Origin: a bacterium BMS3Bbin02
GTDB lineage: Bacteria; Actinomycetota; Acidimicrobiia; Spongiisociales; UBA5794
NCBI GenBank assembly: GCA_002898115.1
Contig: BDTL01000249.1
Location: forward strand, 1-15,193
Reading direction: 5' to 3'
Length of the DNA: 15,193 nt
Positions 6,761 to 13,567 of the stretch are shown one piece after another (positions within the stretch are counted from its first letter, which is position 1; each line of letters opens with the position of its first letter). The notes beneath the pieces are model-generated. The model saw nothing but the letters and a program-made list of their open reading frames with translations, had not been told where the DNA came from and ran no database searches. The translations under genes were made by a program, and so were the position numbers.

Positions 6761-7909
6761 ATGCGAATACTGTTTGTTATCGCCATTGGTATCGTCGTGT
6801 TCGGAGCGTGCTCCCCGCAAGGCGGAGCACCGACACCCACGACCACTTCGATCGTGGATACTTCGCTGGATTCGACGACGACCCCCCGAGAGATAGCCAC
6901 CACATCTCGTGCGCCCACACCCACCACGACGTCCACGACTACGACGACGTCCACAACACTCCCTCCGCTCATCATCGCGTTCGCCGGAGATACGTCCTTC
7001 ACCCACGGAAGCGAAACACGCGATCCACTCGGCGACATCACGGGCTGGCTTTCGGATCCCGACCTCATGTTTGTCAATCTTGAGACTGTCATCGCCGAGC
7101 CAGACGTCGGAGTTGAGGTCGACAACACCTTCACCTTCAAGTCTCCCCCGGTATCCGTCGATCTTCTCAACGCCGCAGGAATCGACGCCGTCCAGATTGG
7201 CAACAACCACATTTTGGACTGGGGACCCGACGGTGTCGTTCGGACGGTCGAACTCCTCGACGAGGGCGGCATTGCGCACGCTGGAGCCGGTGTGGACATC
7301 GAAGCTGCGTATGCGCCGGCGTTCATCGAAGTGAAGGGATGGCGGATCGGATTCGTCTCGTTTTCGCGCATCCCCTGTCATTTCGCCGCCAGCGGCAAGA
7401 ACACCCGGCCACAAGTCGCATGGGCCTGCGACCCCTTTATCCGCGACACCATCCAGGCGGTAAAGGACGCGTCACAGGGAACAGACTTTGTGATCGTCAT
7501 GGTTCATTGGGGAATCGAACGCAACAACTGTCCCGAGCCGTATCAGCGCGAGCTTGCACGCGTTTGGGCGCAGTTTGGGGCGGATCTCATCATCGGTGGG
7601 CACCCCCACGTCCTCCAGGGGGTCGAGCAAGTCGAGGGGTCATGGCTCGTAAACTCAACCGGTAACTTTGCGTTCCCGTCCGCCCGCGGACCGAGTTCCT
7701 ATTCTGCGATATACGAGTTCACTGTCACCCAAACCGACGTAACGCTCAAGGTGAAACCGGTTCGGATCGTGGCGGGCCGCCCCAAACCTGCCGACGAATC
7801 TGACAGCGCAAGGATCCTTGCCGACCTCGACCAGTGGTCCTTTGGATACGATTTTGACGCCGATGGAGCGGCCGTGGCAAGCGACGAACCGTCGGTGTGT
7901 GACGGCTAG
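6761..7909 (+). CDS. CapA-family metallophosphatase-like lipoprotein
   Basis: This is a 382-aa lipoprotein. Residues 1-16 form a signal peptide with lipobox FGAC (Cys17), followed by a Thr/Pro/Ser-rich spacer to about residue 68. The globular domain is the calcineurin-like PGA_cap fold of CapA (poly-gamma-glutamate capsule) proteins: AGDTSF (75-80), NLET (106-109), GNNHILDWG (147-155), VHWGIE (248-253), GGHPHVLQG (279-287) and NSTGNF (298-303). Metal-binding Asp, Asn and His positions are kept. Many CapA-family proteins occur outside capsule loci. No capB, capC or capE is present here, so a capsule role is unproven and the phosphatase substrate is unknown. I chose the ATG at 6761 because it opens the signal peptide and follows the TACGCT box; the frame is open to 6545. 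Its stop overlaps that of the convergent eis-type gene. Confidence 0.9.
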   Translation: MRILFVIAIGIVVFGACSPQGGAPTPTTTSIVDTSLDSTTTPREIATTSRAPTPTTTSTTTTTSTTLPPLIIAFAGDTSFTHGSETRDPLGDITGWLSDPDLMFVNLETVIAEPDVGVEVDNTFTFKSPPVSVDLLNAAGIDAVQIGNNHILDWGPDGVVRTVELLDEGGIAHAGAGVDIEAAYAPAFIEVKGWRIGFVSFSRIPCHFAASGKNTRPQVAWACDPFIRDTIQAVKDASQGTDFVIVMVHWGIERNNCPEPYQRELARVWAQFGADLIIGGHPHVLQGVEQVEGSWLVNSTGNFAFPSARGPSSYSAIYEFTVTQTDVTLKVKPVRIVAGRPKPADESDSARILADLDQWSFGYDFDADGAAVASDEPSVCDG

Positions 7910-9108
7910 AACTCTTCGCTTGTCCAGGGGACGAGCGTCGTTCGGAACGTCCTGTCGAGCCGGGCGATTGTTTCGCTGTCGGCCCCAACTGCTCCTGGCT
8001 CCACAATGCTCGGCAGGCGCCGCCCACCCATGTACAGCGCCGCGAGCACACCGGTCGAAAGCGTGAGGCTCGGCGCCTCGTCACAGCGCTCCACTGCTGC
8101 GACGCCATCGGTCACCTCAATCCTCCACGTCCCGTTGTTGTTCGCAAGCTGATCGTCGGTTACGGCCACAACAAACGAACCGTCGACCTCGTACCGTCGG
8201 GCGACGAGCGCCGCCTTGAGGTCAACCAGCCGGAACCATACGTAGTCGAAGTTCTCGGATTTCATCGCGTACGGATCCGTGAGCATCCAGCGAATCGGAT
8301 CATCGGCGGGTCGACCCCACAGCACAAGATCACGACAGAGGTCGAACCCGAGACCAAAGTCCACAAGGCCACGACGGGCTGGCGTCGATGTCGCGTACAT
8401 TTCGTCGAACCGCACCGTCCCCGGGGACGTCTCCTTTGTCCGGAATGTCACGTAACCGCGTCCGTCGTCGCCCTCGTACACCGCAAATCGCTGTTTGGTG
8501 AATCCATCGCGATCCCACGGCGCATCGAACAGGTTGTACTCAGCAAAGGGGTTGTCACGGTGCAACGTGCCATGGCGCCCGGCAGCGACCTCTGCGTGGA
8601 TTGATCCGAACGACGCCATCGCCTCGCCGCGGTCGACGATGCGGACCCGCCCACCCGGAGGGTCGGCGGGGACCAGCTCGCATTTGGACGAATCGATCCG
8701 CTGGCGCACCATCTCGACCGTCGGCCCAAAGCCGAACCTGCCATAGATGCCGCCCTCGGTTGCCCACAGCGCGGCGAGCGGCTCACCAGCTTCAACAGCG
8801 TCCTCCAACAGCATTTGCATCATCACACGCATGACTCCGCTACGACGGTGGGTCGGCAGAACCGTCACGAATGACATCCCCGAAGTGCCGACGACCGCGC
8901 CGCCCGGAACGGTCACTCGATAGGCGTGGGCGGCGCTGGTACCCACAATCTGGCCGGCATCGTCACCGACAACCATCCGGTCCGTCGGAAACATACTCTC
9001 CAACGGGTCCAGTGACTCATCTGGATCGAAGGAGAACGGAACCGACGACGCCGCAAGCACGGCCTGGTACTCGTCGTCTCGAGCACGCCGGATTTCGAAA
9101 TCTGTCAT
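7906..9108 (-). CDS. Eis-type GNAT N-acetyltransferase
   Basis: This 400-aa protein resembles mycobacterial Eis (enhanced intracellular survival), which acetylates aminoglycosides and lysines using acetyl-CoA. The N-terminal GNAT domain has the acetyl-CoA segment VLPTHRRSGVMRVMM (83-97) and then ATEGGIYGRFGFGP (116-129); Tyr122 is the likely general acid. A second GNAT-like domain and a C-terminal sterol-carrier-like domain (about 290-400) follow. The chain ends in Glu-Glu-Phe, and in Eis the free C-terminal carboxylate serves in catalysis, which argues for an intact enzyme. GAGGAGG stands 6 nt before the ATG. The natural substrate cannot be told from sequence. Its TAG overlaps the capA TAG within CTAG on opposite strands, leaving no room for a terminator between the genes. 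Confidence 0.9.
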   Translation of the reverse strand: MTDFEIRRARDDEYQAVLAASSVPFSFDPDESLDPLESMFPTDRMVVGDDAGQIVGTSAAHAYRVTVPGGAVVGTSGMSFVTVLPTHRRSGVMRVMMQMLLEDAVEAGEPLAALWATEGGIYGRFGFGPTVEMVRQRIDSSKCELVPADPPGGRVRIVDRGEAMASFGSIHAEVAAGRHGTLHRDNPFAEYNLFDAPWDRDGFTKQRFAVYEGDDGRGYVTFRTKETSPGTVRFDEMYATSTPARRGLVDFGLGFDLCRDLVLWGRPADDPIRWMLTDPYAMKSENFDYVWFRLVDLKAALVARRYEVDGSFVVAVTDDQLANNNGTWRIEVTDGVAAVERCDEAPSLTLSTGVLAALYMGGRRLPSIVEPGAVGADSETIARLDRTFRTTLVPWTSEEF

Positions 9109-9238
9109 GTCAGTCCTCCTCGGCGTGGAGCGGCACAGACCCGAACGGGCAACGCATCACACCATCCCTCACTCCGTCAGCGCACCAGCTTAGGAGACGG
9201 CCATCGACACGTCCGACGGGTCAGGTTCTCGTATCGCC

Positions 9239-9259
9239 GTACTCCGGTCGCCGGAGTAC
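9239..9259. promoter_or_regulatory. 21-nt palindromic operator candidate
   Basis: GTACTCCGG and CCGGAGTAC are perfect 9-nt arms around TCG. The palindrome lies 31 nt before the dehydrogenase ATG, in the gap divergent from the eis-type gene. Length and symmetry suit a dimeric repressor such as a TetR-family regulator of fatty-acid metabolism; that assignment is inference. A hairpin in RNA is the alternative. Confidence 0.5.
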
Positions 9260-9289
9260 ATTCATATCAACGAACTTGTGGAGGATGCC

Positions 9290-10144
9290 ATGACAATCGA
9301 ACGTGTCGGAATCATCGGAGGCGGACAGATGGGTGGCGGTATCGCCGAGGTCTGTATCAAGGCGGGCATTACGACCAAGGTCTTTGATATCGATGACGAC
9401 GCGATCGCCCTTTCACAGACCCGCATCACCAAGTCGCTCTCGAAAGCGGTGGAACGGGGCAAGCTCGACCCGGCAGACGCCGACGCCGCAATCGACCGCT
9501 TGTCGTTCGTTACCGTTCTTGATGAGCTGGCGGATTCGGATCTGGTGATCGAAGCAGTCGTCGAAAACGAAGACCTCAAGAAGGACATCTTCACCAAACT
9601 TGACAGCATCGTCGGTGATGGCGCCATCCTCGCGTCAAACACATCGTCGATCCCGCTCACCCGTATCGGGAGTGTCACCAACCGACCCGAACGAGTCGTC
9701 GGAATGCACTTCTTCAACCCGGCCCCGATCATGCCGCTCGTCGAGATCATTTCCACGGTGGTTTCGGACCAGGCAGTGGTCGACGAGGTCGCCACGTTTG
9801 CATCAGAGACGCTTGGCAAGACCGTGGTCCGCGCCAGCGACCGCGCCGGGTTCATCGTCAACATGCTGCTCGTCCCCTACGCCGTAGATGCCATGCGTAT
9901 GTACGAATCGGGTTTCGCCTCAAAAGAGGATATCGATGCCGGCATGGTGAACGGCGCCGGGTACCCGATGGGTCCCCTCGCACTCTCTGACCTGATCGGT
10001 CTCGACACCATGCTGTTCGTTGCAGAGTCCCTGTTCGAGGAGTTCCGCGAACCACGGTATGCCCCACCACCGCTGCTCCGCCGCATGGTCGAAGCCGGTC
10101 TCCTCGGCCGCAAGTCCGGCAGAGGCTTCTACGACTACACCTGA
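9290..10144 (+). CDS. 3-hydroxybutyryl-CoA dehydrogenase
   Basis: This 284-aa cytosolic NAD(P)-dependent enzyme interconverts (S)-3-hydroxyacyl-CoA and acetoacyl-CoA, acting in beta-oxidation or butyrate/PHB-type metabolism. The Rossmann motif GIIGGGQMGGGIAE lies at 7-20, with Asp33 for the adenosine ribose. Substrate and catalytic positions are SNTSS (116-120), His140 in GMHFFNP, Glu152 and Asn191. The second domain contains NGAGYPMGPLALSDLIGLD, and the end reads GRKSGRGFYDY, typical of the PaaH/Hbd group. The ATG at 9290 has GGAGG 5 nt upstream; a GTG at 9278 would overlap that Shine-Dalgarno. No thiolase or crotonase is adjacent, so the pathway is not fixed. A palindrome upstream suggests repressor control, and a hairpin repeat follows the stop. 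Confidence 0.93.
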   Translation: MTIERVGIIGGGQMGGGIAEVCIKAGITTKVFDIDDDAIALSQTRITKSLSKAVERGKLDPADADAAIDRLSFVTVLDELADSDLVIEAVVENEDLKKDIFTKLDSIVGDGAILASNTSSIPLTRIGSVTNRPERVVGMHFFNPAPIMPLVEIISTVVSDQAVVDEVATFASETLGKTVVRASDRAGFIVNMLLVPYAVDAMRMYESGFASKEDIDAGMVNGAGYPMGPLALSDLIGLDTMLFVAESLFEEFREPRYAPPPLLRRMVEAGLLGRKSGRGFYDYT

Positions 10145-10151
10145 CACCCCT

Positions 10152-10209
10152 CCCTGTTTTGGTGACGCTCGGGCAGGATTATTCCCGTCGAGCGTCACCA
10201 AAACGGGAC
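10152..10209 (+). repeat. Dispersed hairpin repeat, copy A
   Basis: GTTTTGGTGACGCTCG (10156-10171) is the exact reverse complement of 10189-10204, giving a 16-bp stem with a 17-nt apical part; CCC and GGG extend it outside a single bulge. Copy B at 12903 has the same plan and a nearly identical right arm. Copy A starts 8 nt after the dehydrogenase stop and could act as its terminator, although it lacks a U-tract. It abuts the permease remnant. Confidence 0.75.
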
Positions 10210-10312
10210 TACGCACCTCTACCGTCAGCCGTGTAGCGCGAAACGCCGGGTACGCACCGGCGAGAAGGGTCACAGCAAGCCCCAACGCGGCGGCAACCGG
10301 TATCGTCCAGTG
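10205..10312 (-). pseudogene. Remnant of an FtsX/MacB-type ABC permease C-terminus
   Basis: Read on the minus strand, this stretch gives HWTIPVAAALGLAVTLLAG followed by AYPAFRATRLTVEVRSP. One hydrophobic helix ending in AGAYPAFRATR is the usual last helix and C-terminus of FtsX-like permease domains. Nothing upstream in any frame (10313-10567) continues such a protein, and no ATPase or other permease part is near. The frame runs into hairpin copy A with no stop of its own. I read it as a decayed fragment. The short length leaves chance resemblance possible. The rest of the gap 10313-10567 shows nothing I can support. Confidence 0.4.
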
Positions 10313-10567
10313 CCGGAATGGACAGCGTGGCATTCCGAATCGTGCCCACACTCGACAGCTGGGTCATCACACGCCAGCCAACACACCCCGATCGGTCGTG
10401 TGCGAGCGTCGCGTTCGACACCGATTCCGAGACAGTCATACTCGTCCCACACCGTGACCGATCCCGCGGGGACGGCTGAGCCGGTGGGTCCGCAATCTGT
10501 GGCGGTTCGTCTCCTCAGGGATTGCCGTCTGAGCGGCCCATTTGAACCGACCCTTGCGATTGGTTCA

Positions 10568-11677
10568 TCACTCGACGGTCCGTGTGCGCACCTCAAGGAC
10601 TGCCCCCGAATCAGAGCCGAGACGACGTGGTCCCCGTTTGATCCATCCAGCCCACACCAGGAGCGCAGCATCGGTGGCGCAGACCGACGACCCGACTCGA
10701 GTCTCGATCTCGTCTGGCGCATCACTCCGCATCCATTGCCGCGACGCCGCGCTGTATACGGCGGCGGCTCTGTCGTCGTAGTCCCAGACGACGATATTCG
10801 AGCCGATCCAACCGAGATAATCAAGAGATGTGACGGGCGCAGGTGGAAGAGCCGTGAAGTCGCTATCGAGGAGCCAGACCTGCGACCCGGCGCCACCTGC
10901 CACGCGTCCGCCGTTGGCTGACACGTACTCCGGGGTTGACACTTCGGACGGATACGTCTGCTCTTGGATCCATGTATCGGTCACACCGTCGTACCGGAAA
11001 GTGGCTTCAAGGCCAAAGGCAATGAGACCGCCTGAATCGACAAGGATGCTGCCCGGTGGAGGGACGGGAAGCAGCGTCCATGAGTCCGTCTCAACGTCAT
11101 AGAGCGCTGCCTGCTCGTCGCGGTTGATATCAGCCCCCGGTACAGCGTCTCCTCCAGAGACGAGAAACGAAGTCCCGACAGATTCCACTCTCGGATTGGC
11201 CCGCGGGTTCAAAGGTGCGGGAGGAAGCACCCGCCATAACCCGGAGTCGAGATCGAGGATGGCGCCATCAGCAAAGTATGAGAAGTCATCGACATTCGAA
11301 CTTGCCACGGTCCCGTCGTGCCCGCCCCACACGAGCACGAGACCCGATTCGGCGGCTGCAGCACCCGCCATCATACGTGGACTAAGCGGCGGATCGGAGA
11401 GGTCTTCCCAGACACCATCCGAATACACAGCCGTTCCTTGAACCAGACGCTCCCTCACCAGACCGTTGGAGCCGCTCGCCGGCAGCGCCCCACCCGACAC
11501 AACCAAACCATCGCTGAGACAAGCGGTCGCACCATATGCCCGCGCGGAAAGGAGCGACTCAGGCAGTACGGCCCAAACCGGCCTGTCCGACGATCCCGAT
11601 CGCGACAGCGTGGTTGCGACAAAGAACACGACAAGCGCCACGGAGACTCCGGCAACAAGACGTAGTCTATTCGTCAT
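10568..11677 (-). CDS. Kelch-like beta-propeller protein, membrane-anchored or secreted
   Basis: This 369-aa protein has an N-terminal hydrophobic segment (LRLVAGVSVALVVFFVATTL, about 5-24) acting as signal or anchor. Kelch-type repeats follow, with Gly-Gly after a beta strand and then an aromatic turn such as DLDSGLWRVLPPAPLNPR and DVETDSWTLLPVPPP. Further examples are LVVSGG, VLVWGG and FLVSGG. About five to six blades can be counted, consistent with one propeller. Such domains bind proteins or glycans; no enzymatic motif is seen. I prefer the ATG at 11677, with GGGTGG 8 nt upstream, over the GTG at 11689. The gene follows the split secreted-protein gene in the same direction after a 232-nt gap, so a common function outside the membrane is possible. 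Confidence 0.75.
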   Translation of the reverse strand: MTNRLRLVAGVSVALVVFFVATTLSRSGSSDRPVWAVLPESLLSARAYGATACLSDGLVVSGGALPASGSNGLVRERLVQGTAVYSDGVWEDLSDPPLSPRMMAGAAAAESGLVLVWGGHDGTVASSNVDDFSYFADGAILDLDSGLWRVLPPAPLNPRANPRVESVGTSFLVSGGDAVPGADINRDEQAALYDVETDSWTLLPVPPPGSILVDSGGLIAFGLEATFRYDGVTDTWIQEQTYPSEVSTPEYVSANGGRVAGGAGSQVWLLDSDFTALPPAPVTSLDYLGWIGSNIVVWDYDDRAAAVYSAASRQWMRSDAPDEIETRVGSSVCATDAALLVWAGWIKRGPRRLGSDSGAVLEVRTRTVE

Positions 11678-11849
11678 TCTCGGACCCACCCTTCCGCTCT
11701 CAGATTCACAAGTTCAACCACTTGCGTCTCCCGAACACTAGACAACCCGCGGACCTCTCGACCCGACCGGCAAGTCCCCAATCAGTGCCGCACAGCCCTG
11801 CTCGCTCGCCTCTCGGTCGATCCACACGGCCAAACAAGATGTCCCCATC

Positions 11850-11880
11850 CGGAGGAAACATCCCGGGCGACGATCCTCCG
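11850..11880. terminator. Inverted repeat after the split secreted-protein gene
   Basis: CGGAGGA (11850-11856) and TCCTCCG (11874-11880) are perfect 7-nt arms around 17 nt, about 30 nt beyond the minus-strand stop at 11910. No U-tract follows, so termination is a guess. No gene is supported in the rest of 11678-11909. Confidence 0.25.
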
Positions 11881-11909
11881 TGGCAGCGCGGAGCCGTAAG
11901 TTGTTTTGG

Positions 11910-12757
11910 TTAGTAGGCAGCGAGAAGACCCCTCCATGCCACAAGCAGAGACCAATTACTAGTCCAGCCTGCGTGATTGCTGCACCTATTCGGTATCGTT
12001 GTGTCTTTGGTCCATGACGAGAACTTGGCGGCAGCCGGTCCTGAACCGAGCCAGATTGCCCAAACGCAGGATGTCCCACCGACTCCGCTGTCGGTCCACA
12101 GGGACTCATCCATGTACCAGCAGTCGCCACGATAGGTGCTGGACGCGCGGAAGTAGCCGGTGCTCGTATTGACGAAGTTGTATGCGTACACACAGTTGGA
12201 GAACGTGGTCGATCGGGAGCCCGTAGCCAAAGGCATGACTCCACCACCATCTGTAGCTGCTCGATCCGCAGCCCTTCGATCAACTATGATCGGTGTTCCT
12301 TCATACGTCGGAGCCAACAACATCTCGTCGCCCCGAACGGGAGTCCACGACATCTCGAGCTTCGTCTCGACACCGGCGTCAAATTTCGTGATCACGGCGG
12401 TGGGAAGCTGTCCATCCGGGTTGGACGACTGTGGCGTAACAGCGAAATGTGCTGCACTGTCTCCTTGCATCACCTTCAGGGTGCCCGCGTCGTCCGTGAT
12501 ATACGCTAGTTGCGTCACACCGTCGAAAGTCACCTCCTCACTTGCTCCAGTATCGTCGAGGCTGGTCATCACCACCCTGTACCTTCCGTCCGGCGCAACC
12601 CATGCCTCAACAGATCTCACGAGCGTTCCTGCGGGGCCCCCGTGACCGTGTAGGTACCGGAGCCGTACTGCCATTCCTCCTCTTGCGCAGCGCGGACAGG
12701 TAGCGCTATCGAAAGGAAGAGCGCAGCAACCGCAGACAGTATGAGCGCCTTTCGCAT
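11910..12757 (-). pseudogene. Secreted protein with Cys/Trp-rich domain, split by a frameshift
   Basis: The 5' frame starts at the ATG at 12757 (or at 12838, in frame) with a signal peptide (RKALILSAVAALFLSIALP, then VRAA) and the mature start QEEEWQYGSGTYTVTG, then goes out of frame and stops at 12617. The neighbouring frame, open from 12674 to 11910, carries the rest. Adding one G in the G5C4 run at 12633-12641 joins them as YTVTGGPAGTLVRSVEAW, a smooth strand-like sequence, giving about 282 aa. The first half is beta-rich (VAPDGRYRVVMTS, VTFDGVTQLAYITDD) and recalls LolA-like lipoprotein carriers only in style. The last 100 residues hold four Cys (FSNCVYAY, RGDCWYMD, GTSCVWAI, PNRCSNHA) and many Trp and Tyr; I do not recognise this domain. 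It could be a true pseudogene, a sequencing error in the run, or recoding. Confidence 0.65.
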
Positions 12758-12902
12758 CGGCGTGCGCTCGCTACCGGATTCAACGCGCTCGTGTTTGCTC
12801 GTTCGTTGGTTCGGAGACATATCGAATTCACCGCTCATCGTTTAAAGCTCTTGTTCCATATGTGTCCGGCAAGGCCGCTTCGTCGCGGCAAAGGCCCGTG
12901 CG

Positions 12903-12957
12903 CCGTTCTCGTGACGGCTGGCCGGAATAGTCCAGCCCGAGCGTCACGAGAACGGGA
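12903..12957 (+). repeat. Dispersed hairpin repeat, copy B
   Basis: CCGTTCTCGTGACG (12903-12916) pairs exactly with 12942-12955. Inside it, GCTGG (12917-12921) can pair with CCAGC (12932-12936), leaving a bulge. The right arm CGAGCGTCACGAGAACGGGA differs from copy A at 2 of 20 positions, and both changes are compensated in the left arm. It lies between divergent genes (the split secreted gene and thioredoxin), so it is not a terminator for either. The rest of 12839-13052 holds no supported gene. Confidence 0.75.
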
Positions 12958-13079
12958 AGCTCGTCGATAGGACTCCAGGAATTCCGCTACTCTCTCGTCG
13001 ACTCTCGCGCACCGGGCAGAGGGAATGCAGCGCCCGGGGCGGAGGTTGAGTCGTGGAGACCACACAGGAGCCAGCAGCA

Positions 13080-13487
13080 ATGTTCCGTCGCCGCACCAAG
13101 GCACGCAAAATCAACCACCTGTCAGAACTCGATGAGCTCGCCGCGTCCGGTAAACCGGTCCTCGTCGATTTCATGCAACCGAACTGCGCACCATGCAGGG
13201 TCATGGACGGCATCGTCAACGAAATCTCCGACGAATACGGCGACTCGGCCCACGTCGTGAAGGTTGATGTGCAGCAGGTCGAGGGCGCCGCGATGAAATT
13301 CAAGATCCGATCGACACCGACGCTGATCGTGCTGGCGAAACCACCGGTGAAGAAACGCAAGAAGGTGCGCCACGGCGACAAACCACCGGGTGAACCAAGT
13401 GTCTCCCAGCGTTGGCGGACGACCGGACTCGTCAAAAAGGATCAGCTCCAACAAATCCTGGAGTCCAACGGGGCGTCGCGCGTCTGA
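13080..13487 (+). CDS. Thioredoxin-like protein with a basic insertion
   Basis: This is a cytosolic thioredoxin-fold protein of 135 aa with the active site NCAPC (Cys36 and Cys39) after VLVDFMQP, and the cis-Pro in STPTLIV (Pro80). These match dithiol-disulfide oxidoreductases, though CAPC replaces the usual CGPC. A 20-25-residue Lys/Pro-rich stretch (about 88-110, AKPPVKKRKKVRHGDKPPG) stands where thioredoxins have a tight hairpin. The C-terminal helix then follows (KKDQLQQILE). I list the ATG at 13080 (AGGAG 9 nt upstream). A GTG at 13053 with GGAGG 7 nt upstream is equally good and adds nine residues. No thioredoxin reductase is adjacent. The protein could be a specialised thioredoxin binding an acidic partner. 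Confidence 0.88.
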   Translation: MFRRRTKARKINHLSELDELAASGKPVLVDFMQPNCAPCRVMDGIVNEISDEYGDSAHVVKVDVQQVEGAAMKFKIRSTPTLIVLAKPPVKKRKKVRHGDKPPGEPSVSQRWRTTGLVKKDQLQQILESNGASRV

Positions 13488-13496
13488 CGCTACCCA

Positions 13497-13524
13497 CTAC
13501 GACAACTCCGCAAGCGGGTCGTAG
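13497..13524 (+). terminator. Hairpin after the thioredoxin gene
   Basis: CTACGAC (13497-13503) pairs with GTCGTAG (13518-13524), and CCGC/GCGG pair inside after a 4-nt bulge. It starts 10 nt after the thioredoxin stop and lies between two convergent genes, as expected for a bidirectional terminator. No U-tract is present. Confidence 0.45.
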
Positions 13525-13567
13525 CTCGTGCGCCGACCCTTCCATGGGGGACATCCGAAATGGAGAA

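Noticed and set aside
6901..6960. Thr-codon tandem repeat in capA as a CRISPR or minisatellite
   Set aside because: The ACG/ACC/ACA repeats encode a Thr-rich spacer within an intact lipoprotein frame; no spacer-repeat structure exists.
6680..7414. 244-codon minus-strand open frame opposite capA
   Set aside because: It is antisense to the well-supported CapA domain and is Arg/Gly/Asp-rich with no recognisable motif.
10152..10209. Hairpin copy A as a plain rho-independent terminator
   Set aside because: A related copy sits between divergent genes where it cannot terminate either, and there is no U-tract, so a dispersed repeat explains both better.
10270..10896. 208-codon minus-strand open frame across the end of the kelch gene
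   Set aside because: It overlaps the kelch gene in another frame and extends into the gap; I see no domain or good start.
11738..12283. Minus-strand open frame downstream of the split secreted gene
   Set aside because: Its first half shadows the secreted protein; the tail GTSCLAVWIDREASEQ faintly recalls DUF1326-type sequence but is too short to support.
12835..13104. Minus-strand open frame through hairpin copy B
   Set aside because: Part of it is encoded by the hairpin itself and part is antisense to thioredoxin; no consistent protein character.
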